Assembly (NCBI GenBank): GCA_030655735.1
Contig: JAUSPK010000065.1
Location: forward strand, 1 to 5,137
Direction of reading: 5' to 3'
Length of the DNA stretch: 5,137 nt
DNA from: Syntrophales bacterium
GTDB taxonomy: Bacteria; Desulfobacterota; Syntrophia; Syntrophales; UBA2210
Positions 1 to 5,089 of the stretch are shown piece by piece. A program made the translations under genes and the position numbers. The number at the start of each line of letters is the position of its first letter. The first letter of the stretch is position 1. Under the pieces are notes generated by a model. That model did not search any database. It saw only the letters and a program-made list of their open reading frames with translations, and was not told where the DNA came from.

Positions 1-57
1 TTGTGGCCGGACAGCGATAATGTCACCCCTTAAGGGGACAGCGATAATGTCATCCCA
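1..57. mobile_element. Probable insertion-sequence terminus (subterminal repeats only)
   Basis: Two identical 17-bp copies of GGACAGCGATAATGTCA lie at 9-25 and 36-52, a 27-bp period, with the perfect 12-bp palindrome CCCCTTAAGGGG (26-37) bridging them. Each copy also has GACA/TGTC half symmetry. Read on the minus strand the block begins with TGGGATGACATT just inside position 57, which suits the 5'-TG start and multiple subterminal transposase-binding repeats of IS21-type elements. No transposase is in the window and no target duplication can be seen, so the family and the exact boundary are inference. A solitary or relic end, or a repeat-based regulatory site, is also possible. Confidence 0.45.
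9..52 (+). repeat. Direct repeat, 2 x 17 bp with a 27-bp period
   Basis: The sequence GGACAGCGATAATGTCA occurs at 9-25 and again at 36-52 with no mismatches. The 10-nt gap (26-35) and the first two bases of the second copy together make the palindrome CCCCTTAAGGGG. This is directly visible. It is the core evidence for the putative IS end. Confidence 0.9.
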
Positions 58-74
58 TACCTTGCAGCACGTGA

Positions 75-103
75 TCCACAACCGTCGATATCTGGTGTAA
101 CAT
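75..103 (+). promoter_or_regulatory. Possible weak sigma-70 promoter for the DJ-1/PfpI pair
   Basis: TCCACA (75-80, 4/6 to TTGACA) and TAACAT (98-103, 4/6 to TATAAT) are separated by 17 bp, placing the start of transcription near 110, within the palindrome at 109-121 and about 25 bp before the ATG at 137. The hexamers are poor, so this is only a candidate. Confidence 0.25.
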
Positions 104-108
104 TTTAT

Positions 109-121
109 CCAGGTTACCTGG
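109..121. promoter_or_regulatory. Palindrome CCAGGT-T-ACCTGG, possible operator
   Basis: This is a perfect inverted repeat with 6-bp arms around a single T, ending just before the ribosome-binding site of the first DJ-1/PfpI gene. Its position downstream of the candidate promoter and next to the Shine-Dalgarno sequence suits an operator, or a small RNA fold occluding the site, but no regulator is identified. A related CAGGT/ACCTG arm pair occurs at 1934-1947 in the alaE/ilvD-like intergenic region. Confidence 0.35.
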
Positions 122-136
122 AAGGGAGTGTTCCTT

Positions 137-724
137 ATGACAAAAACCATGCTGCTGCTTGCGGATGGTTTCGAGGCGGTCGAAGCAAGCGTCTTTTCCG
201 ATGTGCTGGGGTGGAATCGCTTCGAGGGAGACGGTTCTACGGAAGTCGTGACGGTGGGAATGCGCGAGCGGCTGCGCTGCACGTGGAACTTTTCCGTTAT
301 TCCCGAAGCGCTGCTGGACGAGGTCGATGTACAGGGTTTCGACGCGCTCGCCATCCCGGGCGGTTTCGAGGAGGCCGGATTCTACAGCGACGCCTTCAGC
401 GAACCGTTCCTTGACGTCATCCGTGCGTTCGACGCCGCCGGAAAACCGATCGCGGCGATCTGCGTGGCATCCCTGGCGTTGGGGAAAAGCGGCATCCTCA
501 AAGGGCGCCGCGCGACTACATACAACCTCGGAGGAGGGAAACGCCAGCGCCAGCTTTCCGATCTGGGAGCGGTCTGTGTTCCTGACGAGCCGATCGTAGT
601 CGACGGCAACGTCATAACTTCATACAATCCATCCACCGCGTTCGGTGTTGCCTTTGCGCTTCTTGAGCGGCTGACTACGTCCGGAAACTGCACCGAAGTG
701 AAACGCCTCATGGGGTTTGAGTGA
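137..724 (+). CDS. DJ-1/PfpI (ThiJ-like) family protein
   Basis: This is a 195-residue single-domain cytoplasmic protein of the DJ-1/PfpI superfamily. An N-terminal strand leads to LADGFEAVE, whose Glu16 matches Glu18 of human DJ-1. It is followed by AIPGGF at about 72-77 and the nucleophile elbow AAICVAS with Cys109, the equivalent of DJ-1 Cys106. The next block, GRRATTYN, has Tyr where human DJ-1 has His126, as is common in bacterial ThiJ/YajL proteins. Relatives are described as chaperones, glyoxalase III-like enzymes or disputed protein deglycases; the substrate cannot be read here. ATG 137 is preferred because GGGAG at 124-128 sits 8 nt upstream. A GTG at 128 in the same frame would fall inside that site. 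It is the first gene of a two-gene unit with the gene at 733. Confidence 0.88.
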   Translation: MTKTMLLLADGFEAVEASVFSDVLGWNRFEGDGSTEVVTVGMRERLRCTWNFSVIPEALLDEVDVQGFDALAIPGGFEEAGFYSDAFSEPFLDVIRAFDAAGKPIAAICVASLALGKSGILKGRRATTYNLGGGKRQRQLSDLGAVCVPDEPIVVDGNVITSYNPSTAFGVAFALLERLTTSGNCTEVKRLMGFE

Positions 725-732
725 GGCCGAAA

Positions 733-1332
733 ATGCGGACAGTAGCGATAGTTCTTTACAAAGATGTGGAAGTGCTCGATTTTGCAGGGCCGTACGAGGT
801 TTTTTCGACGGCCTCACGGGCCCGCCTGCGGATGGATAAATCGGCGGAAGTTCCTTTTGTTCCTGTCCTTGTGGGATATGGGGAGCAGGTCCATGCCCGG
901 GGAAACTTTTGTGTGCGGACGCACTATACCTTCGGCAATGCTCCGAAGGCGGACATCCTGCTGGTTCCCGGCGGCGTGCATGAACCCGCAATGGATGATG
1001 ATGTTCTTCTTGATTTTATCGCTGCCCGGGCCGGGGTAAGTGAAATAGTCGCGTCCGTATGCACCGGAGCGTTCCTGCTGGCGAAGGCGGGTGTCCTGGG
1101 GGCTTGCAGCGTTACGACGCACTGGGACGACATCGCGGCGCTGCGGCGCGATTTTCCCGAACTGGATGTCCGTGAGAATGTCCGGTGGGTTGATAGTGGG
1201 AAAATCGTTACATCGGCAGGTATTTCTGCCGGGATCGACATGGCGCTGCACCTCGTGGCGCGCCTTGAAGGAGAGGAACTTGCCGGGACGACAGCCCGGC
1301 TGATGGAGTTCGACAGGCGAAAAACACCGTGA
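733..1332 (+). CDS. DJ-1/PfpI family protein, isonitrile hydratase-like (AraC-GATase1 type)
   Basis: This cytoplasmic protein has about 199 residues. It opens with VAIVLYKDVEVLDFAGPYEVF, carries DILLVPGG near 74-81, and has the elbow ASVCTGAFLLAKAG with nucleophile Cys110. TTHW and a TSAGISAGIDMALHL block follow, then a C-terminal AxLMEFDR. This pattern is that of the amidase-like domain found in isonitrile hydratase (InhA) and at the N-terminus of GlxA/AraC-type regulators. No helix-turn-helix domain follows, so it is a stand-alone enzyme-like form. The true substrate is unknown; isonitrile hydration is a family analogy. ATG 733 has GAGG at 723-726 with 6-nt spacing. GTG 721 is an alternative that would overlap the preceding stop by 4 nt. 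Either way the two DJ-1 genes are almost certainly co-transcribed and translationally coupled. Confidence 0.87.
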   Translation: MRTVAIVLYKDVEVLDFAGPYEVFSTASRARLRMDKSAEVPFVPVLVGYGEQVHARGNFCVRTHYTFGNAPKADILLVPGGVHEPAMDDDVLLDFIAARAGVSEIVASVCTGAFLLAKAGVLGACSVTTHWDDIAALRRDFPELDVRENVRWVDSGKIVTSAGISAGIDMALHLVARLEGEELAGTTARLMEFDRRKTP

Positions 1333-1375
1333 AGGAGCGGATCTTGCTGCTGGCTGTCCATGTCCCTGGGCCATC

Positions 1376-1837
1376 CTAGGCGGATTTCAGGAACTTTCCG
1401 GCCATGTTCCGGCACAGGTCGAGGAAGATCCCGTAAGGTCTTCCTGTAACCATGAAGGCCAAAGACATGAAGAGCGATGAAACGGTGATCTGGGACCAGG
1501 TTGCCCCCGCAAAAAGAAGGACAACGACGTATAGAGGAACCTGAAAGACGACAAAAGCGAGAGTGTCGCCGAAGATCATCATCAGGCGGTTTGACCTGTC
1601 GATTCTCAGGATAACGAACAGCCTGTCCCGGAACCATCCGTAGGGTCTGCCCGTCACGAGGTTGACGGGTACAGCCGCGGCTCTTGCCTGCAGGGACTGA
1701 AAAACCGTAAGGCCGGCTATGAATATCTCGATGAGCATGCAGAGAACAGTCGAAAAAATGATCATCGCCGTTATGTCGGCTGCTATCAGGCCGAGCCTTT
1801 CCCGTCTTGCCTCTTTAACTGAAATAACCTCTGCCAA
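1376..1837 (-). CDS. alaE: L-alanine exporter AlaE family protein
   Basis: This 153-residue protein is about the length of E. coli AlaE (149) and resembles it throughout. A short charged N-terminus is followed by four hydrophobic segments at roughly 16-42, 50-67, 86-110 and 114-138. Recognisable blocks are ADITAM, MLIEIFIAG, AVPVN, GRPYGWFRD, DTLAFVVFQVPLYV and YGIFLDLCR. AlaE sits in the inner membrane and exports L-alanine using the proton gradient. TTG 1837 is chosen as start because AGGGG (1844-1848) lies 6 nt upstream and no ATG occurs before the first membrane helix. The two halves form an internal repeat of about 50 residues, each ending in the identical heptapeptide VTGRPYG. It converges on the isonitrile hydratase-like gene (43-bp gap) and diverges from the IlvD-like gene. 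In E. coli alaE responds to alanine through Lrp; that is not shown here. Confidence 0.9.
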   Translation of the reverse strand: MAEVISVKEARRERLGLIAADITAMIIFSTVLCMLIEIFIAGLTVFQSLQARAAAVPVNLVTGRPYGWFRDRLFVILRIDRSNRLMMIFGDTLAFVVFQVPLYVVVLLFAGATWSQITVSSLFMSLAFMVTGRPYGIFLDLCRNMAGKFLKSA

Positions 1838-1896
1838 GGGGTTCCCCTGCCTTTTTTCGATATCTCATGGTTCCGGTTCCTGATCCTTGAACTGGC

Positions 1897-1921
1897 ATCA
1901 TGTGTTTTTGCTACACATGAT
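1897..1921. promoter_or_regulatory. Perfect 9-bp inverted repeat in divergent alaE/ilvD-like intergenic region
   Basis: The arms ATCATGTGT (1897-1905) and ACACATGAT (1913-1921) are exact reverse complements around the 7-nt spacer TTTTGCT. The element is 60 bp upstream of the alaE start and 150 bp upstream of the IlvD-like start. It directly precedes a TGTAAT -10-like hexamer (1922-1927) on the plus strand, so it would cover a -35 region. A dimeric-regulator operator is the simplest reading. A terminator is unlikely because the stem is AT-rich and has no following T-run. Confidence 0.5.
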
Positions 1922-1947
1922 TGTAATGTAATACAGGTAAAAACCTG
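1922..1947 (+). promoter_or_regulatory. Candidate -10 and second inverted repeat upstream of IlvD-like gene
   Basis: TGTAAT (1922-1927) matches the sigma-70 -10 consensus at 5 of 6 positions, but no good -35 is found 16-18 bp upstream, so activation by a bound protein would be needed if it is used. Just downstream, CAGGT (1934-1938) and ACCTG (1943-1947) form a perfect 5-bp hairpin with an AAAA loop, which would lie at the start of the transcript. The remaining leader up to 2053 shows nothing further that I can identify. Confidence 0.3.
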
Positions 1948-2052
1948 CAGATCAATGATGCGGGAGTTTTCTGGAATGGAGACGCCAGGGCATAAGTGTT
2001 TCTGTTGCTCCCGGTTTTATGCGATACTGTCAGACAAGTGTCCATTATTAAC

Positions 2053-2063
2053 GGGAAGGGGAG
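2053..2063 (+). promoter_or_regulatory. Ribosome-binding site fixing the IlvD-like start
   Basis: GGGAAGGGGAG lies 7 nt before ATG 2071. It decides against the longer in-frame GTG 1996 start, which lacks a comparable site and would add a segment without resemblance to IlvD N-termini. Confidence 0.7.
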
Positions 2064-2070
2064 TATCGAG

Positions 2071-3747
2071 ATGACCTATCGATCAAAGAGGCTGGGGCTA
2101 TTCAGCGGGAAGGAATCTTCCTCCCGAAGGGCTATCTACAAGGGGTGCGGCTACGACGACGAAGATCTCTCCCGTCCCCTCATCGGAGTGGTAAACACGG
2201 CCAACGACGCCGGACTGGGGCATGTGCATCTGGACCGGCTGGCAGAGCGCGTCAAGGCAGGGATACTGCAGGCCGGAGGGACGCCGTTCGAGTTCGGGAC
2301 CATCGCCACATGCGGGGCCGTGCCCATTGGGACGCCTCACTTCCGCTACGAGCTGGTCATCCGGGACATCGTAGCTTCGTCCGTGGAGATAATGGCCGGT
2401 GTCCAGCTTTTTGACGGCCTTGTCCTGCTGGCCTCCTGCGACAGCATCATCCCCGGCGTCATCATCGGAGGAATACGGTCCGGGCTGCCCTCCATATTTC
2501 TCTCCGGAGGCCCTCAATTGGTGACGAAATTCGAGGGGCGCTCCGCCGTCATGAGCGAGCTGGATCAGCTTGTCTTCGGTTCCCAGTACGGGGGTGAGGA
2601 CATATCCGAAAAGATCCGCTACCTTGAGGATCACGTCTGCCCGGGCGCGGGTGCATGTTCCCTGATGGGAACGGCGAACACCATGCAGATCCTCGCCGAG
2701 GGGATAGGAATGTCCCTTCCGGGGTCGGCCACTGTCCCCGCCGTCTACGCGGAAAAGGAGCGATTCGCGACCCAGACGGGTCGGCGGATCGTCGAGATGG
2801 TCAAACAGGACATCACGCCGGACAAGATCCTCAAGAGGGAGAACCTTTTGAACGGCATCATTCTCACCATGGCCATTGCGGGATCGACGAACGCGGTTCT
2901 TCACCTGCTGAGCCTGGCCCGGGAGCTGGATATCGACCTGAACCTCGACGATTTTGACCGTATCTCCAATGAGGTCCCGGTCATTTCGAGGGTCATCCCA
3001 ACGGGAAAGGCCACAGTCGTTGATCTGCACCACGCAGGGGGCGTTCCGGCCATCATGGGTGAACTGAGGGACTACCTGCACAAGGGGGCCCTCTCAGTCT
3101 CAGGCCTTACGGCGGGAGAGATCCTCGAAGACAGAAGATCACGGGATCATTCGGTCCTGACGACCGCGAAGGAACCCGTACTTCCAAACGGCGGCATAGC
3201 CGTCATCAGGGGCAACCTGGCTCCCGACGGCGCGATCTGCCGCACCTCGACCATCTCCGAAAAGACGCTCTCCTTCAAAGGTCCTGCGCGGGTCTTCGAC
3301 TCCGACGAGGAGGGGCACGCAGCCGTCGTCTCGGGGAGCGTCCAAAAGGGAGACGTCGTCGTGATCCGCCGTGAAGGCCCCCGTGGCGCCCCGGGTATGC
3401 GGGAGATGATGATGACGACCGATGCCCTTGTCGGCCTCGGTATGGGGCAGGACGTCTTCGTAGTCACAGACGGCCGTTTCTCGGGCTTCACCGAGGGGGC
3501 AGCCGTCGGACATCTATCTCCGGAGTCGGACGCGGGTGGTCCCATAGCCGTAGTAGAAGAAGGAGACATCATCTCCATCGATATTCCCGGCCGCCGGGTG
3601 GACGTGCAGTTAACCGAGGAAGAGATAACGGGACGGCTGTCGAAGTGGACTGCACCGGAGCCAAAATCGAAAAGAGGCATACTGGGTCTCTGCGCCAAAA
3701 CCGCCCTCCAGGCCCACCTCGGTGCGATGCTGGATGACCGGATATGA
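2071..3747 (+). CDS. IlvD/Edd family dehydratase homologue with altered metal site
   Basis: This 558-residue protein is near the usual DHAD length (550-620) and collinear with IlvD. Family blocks include GHVHLDRLAE (50-59), CPGAGACSLMGTANTM (190-205), GSTNAVLHLL (271-280), AGGVPA (322-327), GGIAVIRGNLAPDGA (374-388), EGPRGAPGMREM (435-446) and TDGRFSG (466-472) with the proposed catalytic Ser471. DHAD converts 2,3-dihydroxy-carboxylates to 2-keto acids in valine/isoleucine synthesis using an Fe-S cluster and Mg2+. Cys123 and Cys196 are kept, and Gly50 replaces the first cluster Cys, as in E. coli IlvD. However, CDK is CDS (Ser125), the CDG block is CGA (81-83), and SxxSRE is ELVIRD (94-99). 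True substrate and activity are therefore uncertain. ATG 2071 has a GGGAAGGGGAG site 7 nt upstream; a GTG at 1996 in frame would add 25 unrelated residues. ridA follows. Confidence 0.85.
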   Translation: MTYRSKRLGLFSGKESSSRRAIYKGCGYDDEDLSRPLIGVVNTANDAGLGHVHLDRLAERVKAGILQAGGTPFEFGTIATCGAVPIGTPHFRYELVIRDIVASSVEIMAGVQLFDGLVLLASCDSIIPGVIIGGIRSGLPSIFLSGGPQLVTKFEGRSAVMSELDQLVFGSQYGGEDISEKIRYLEDHVCPGAGACSLMGTANTMQILAEGIGMSLPGSATVPAVYAEKERFATQTGRRIVEMVKQDITPDKILKRENLLNGIILTMAIAGSTNAVLHLLSLARELDIDLNLDDFDRISNEVPVISRVIPTGKATVVDLHHAGGVPAIMGELRDYLHKGALSVSGLTAGEILEDRRSRDHSVLTTAKEPVLPNGGIAVIRGNLAPDGAICRTSTISEKTLSFKGPARVFDSDEEGHAAVVSGSVQKGDVVVIRREGPRGAPGMREMMMTTDALVGLGMGQDVFVVTDGRFSGFTEGAAVGHLSPESDAGGPIAVVEEGDIISIDIPGRRVDVQLTEEEITGRLSKWTAPEPKSKRGILGLCAKTALQAHLGAMLDDRI

Positions 3748-3758
3748 AGCCCGAAGGC

Positions 3759-3859
3759 GTAAACAGTGAGCGGTAAACGGTAAACAGTTGAGACCTTGGC
3801 AGGACCCTGGTTTTCGTACAGATCTTACCGTTCACCGTTCACTATTTACCGTTCACGGA
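3759..3859. repeat. Degenerate heptamer array forming a long inverted repeat
   Basis: The left arm at 3759-3793 reads as five 7-bp units (GTAAACA, GTGAGCG, GTAAACG, GTAAACA, GTTGAGA). The right arm at 3825-3859 is the complementary array (TTACCGT, TCACCGT, TCACTAT, TTACCGT, TCACGGA). Bases 3759-3783 pair with 3825-3849 over about 25 positions, with two C/A mismatches (3764, 3775) and one G-U, leaving a loop of about 40 nt. It begins 11 bp after the IlvD-like stop and ends about 10 bp before the ridA Shine-Dalgarno. It could act as an mRNA-stabilising hairpin or attenuator, or be a dispersed repeat. No T-run follows, so it is not a classical intrinsic terminator. Confidence 0.75.
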
Positions 3860-3884
3860 ATTTAAAAAAGGAGGTCCTTAACAG

Positions 3885-4253
3885 ATGAAAAAGGAGATAC
3901 GCACAGACAAGGCGCCGCAGCCCATCGGTCCATATTCCCAGGGGCTCGTTGTGGGGAACATGATCTTCGTTGCGGGGCAGGGGCCGCTGAACCCGGAGAC
4001 GGGCAAGACGCCCCCGACGATCGGAGAGCAGACCAGGCAGGTCATGACGAACATCAAAAACATCCTTGAAGCGGGCGGCGCGACAATGGACAACGTTGTC
4101 AAGTCGACCGTCCACCTTGCCGACCTGAAGGATTTTCAGGCATTCAACGAGGTCTACAGGGAGTTCTTCACCGCTCCCTATCCCGTCAGGACCACCGTCG
4201 GGAGCAGCCTCCTGGGGATACTTGTCGAGATCGATGTCATAGCGGAGATATAG
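3885..4253 (+). CDS. ridA: RidA family 2-iminobutanoate/2-iminopropanoate deaminase
   Basis: At 122 residues this is close to E. coli RidA (128) and alignable end to end. Conserved features are APQPIGPYSQG with Tyr17, the GQGPLNPETG loop (31-40), QTRQVMTNIKNILEAGG, VVKSTVHLADL, Arg102 matching E. coli Arg105 that grips the substrate carboxylate, and Glu115 matching Glu120 that positions the attacking water. The E. coli Cys107 position is Thr. RidA is a cytoplasmic homotrimer that hydrolyses reactive enamine/imine products of PLP enzymes such as threonine dehydratase, releasing 2-keto acid and ammonia. A near-ideal AAGGAGGT (3868-3875) lies 9 nt before ATG 3885, suggesting strong translation. 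It may be co-transcribed with the IlvD-like gene 137 bp upstream, through the heptamer hairpin. Keeping both Arg and Glu argues for the deaminating RidA clade rather than an inactive Rid subgroup. Confidence 0.92.
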   Translation: MKKEIRTDKAPQPIGPYSQGLVVGNMIFVAGQGPLNPETGKTPPTIGEQTRQVMTNIKNILEAGGATMDNVVKSTVHLADLKDFQAFNEVYREFFTAPYPVRTTVGSSLLGILVEIDVIAEI

Positions 4254-4290
4254 GAAGCCGGGAACTTCAGGGGCTCCAAACGGCCAGTCC

Positions 4291-4353
4291 GTAAGAAAAC
4301 TTTACAATAGGAAAATTTTCTTGACAGAGCCGGGCCGATTTACAGGGTAGAAT
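4291..4353 (+). promoter_or_regulatory. AT-rich leader with palindrome and candidate promoter for the response regulator
   Basis: A perfect -35 TTGACA (4321-4326) is followed by TAGAAT (4348-4353), but the 21-bp spacer is too long for a standard promoter. Immediately upstream are GTAAGAAAACTTTAC (4291-4305, GTAA/TTAC ends) and the perfect 10-bp palindrome GAAAATTTTC (4311-4320), much more AT-rich than the surrounding DNA. GAAAAnTT motifs recur at 4295, 4311 and 4357. Autoregulation by the downstream regulator is plausible, but no canonical GTAAA-N5-GTAAA CpxR box is present. Confidence 0.35.
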
Positions 4354-4381
4354 GTAGAAAATTCCCATTTCGGGGGAAAAA

Positions 4382-5089
4382 ATGGTGGAACATATCCTTC
4401 TTGTAGATGACGATACGGGGCTTTGCGAACTGCTGACGGAATTCCTTGAAACCGAGGGCTTCAAGGTCGAATCAGTTCATGATGGGGAAAAAGCGATCTC
4501 GAAAGTGGAGGGAGGCCGTTTTTCCCTCATCATCCTTGATGTAATGCTGCCGGGCCTTTCGGGGATGGAAGTCCTGAAGGGGCTGCGCAGGCGATCCTCT
4601 GTGCCTGTCCTTATGCTGACCGCACGCGGGGAAGATGTCGACAGGATCGTGGGCCTTGAACTTGGCGCAGATGACTATCTCTCAAAGCCCTTCAACCCCA
4701 GGGAACTTGTCGCCCGTATCCGGGCGGTCCTGCGGCGAGGGCGAATGGAAGGGCCGGAAGACAAGAGGCTGAGCGTTTACCGGATCGGCGACCTGGCGAT
4801 CGACCCGGCCGCCCGGCACGTCAGCATCGGCGGATCGCGCGTCGAACTGACCACGGTGGAGTTCGATCTCCTCGAAACCCTCGCACAGTTCGCCGGTACT
4901 GCCCTGTCCCGGGAGAACCTTGTCCGCCAGGTGCTGAAGCGCCCGTTATCTCCATTCGACAGGAGCCTTGATGTCCATGTCAGCAACCTTCGCCGCAAGA
5001 TAGGCTCCTACCCGGACGGGTCCGAACGCATCAAGACGGTCAGGAGTCTGGGGTACATCCTCGCATTTCCTCCTGAAGAGGCCCTGTAG
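4382..5089 (+). CDS. OmpR/PhoB-class response regulator, CpxR-like
   Basis: This 235-residue two-domain regulator starts with a receiver domain (about 3-117) with acidic residues Asp9-Asp11, phospho-acceptor Asp53 in ILDVMLPG, switch Thr80 in MLTARG and Lys102 in SKPFNPRELVARIRA. A short linker leads to a winged-helix domain (about 133-230) with ELTTVEFDLL, LSRENLVRQVL and the recognition-helix stretch SLDVHVSNLRRKIG, ending in RSLGYIL. The segment RPLSPFDRSLDVHVSNLRRK closely parallels CpxR (RLTPFDRAIDMHISNLRRK), which in E. coli controls envelope stress genes. The signal here is unknown. ATG 4382 is preceded by GGGGGA (4372-4377) at a short 4-nt spacing. The TAG stop shares its G with the GTG of the next gene, a sensor-kinase start, so this is the first gene of a two-component operon. 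Confidence 0.93.
   Translation: MVEHILLVDDDTGLCELLTEFLETEGFKVESVHDGEKAISKVEGGRFSLIILDVMLPGLSGMEVLKGLRRRSSVPVLMLTARGEDVDRIVGLELGADDYLSKPFNPRELVARIRAVLRRGRMEGPEDKRLSVYRIGDLAIDPAARHVSIGGSRVELTTVEFDLLETLAQFAGTALSRENLVRQVLKRPLSPFDRSLDVHVSNLRRKIGSYPDGSERIKTVRSLGYILAFPPEEAL

Noticed and set aside
1333..1375. Bidirectional terminator between the convergent isonitrile hydratase-like gene and alaE
   Set aside because: Only a 4-bp TGGC/GCCA pairing and no T-tract are visible in the 43-bp gap.
814..1637. Long minus-strand open frames across the second DJ-1 gene and alaE
   Set aside because: They are antisense to well-supported genes, rich in Arg/Pro/Ser as expected of shadows, and one runs through alaE in the wrong frame.
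1996..2070. 25-residue N-terminal extension of the IlvD-like protein from GTG 1996
   Set aside because: It has no ribosome-binding site and no family similarity, while a strong site stands before ATG 2071.
2098..3081. 327-codon open frame on the minus strand inside the IlvD-like gene
   Set aside because: It is a shadow of the high-GC coding frame. Its translation shows no recognisable domain and the opposite strand encodes clear IlvD motifs throughout.
3759..3859. CRISPR array
   Set aside because: The 7-bp units are contiguous and degenerate, in two opposite arms, without spacers. It is an inverted heptamer repeat, not a CRISPR.
4254..4268. GAAG/CTTC inverted repeat after ridA as a terminator
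   Set aside because: There are only 4 pairs around a 7-nt loop and no T-run, so it is too weak to call.
4267..4464. 65-codon minus-strand frame over the response-regulator start
   Set aside because: It overlaps the regulator's N-terminus and its promoter region, has no convincing start site, and resembles no known small protein.
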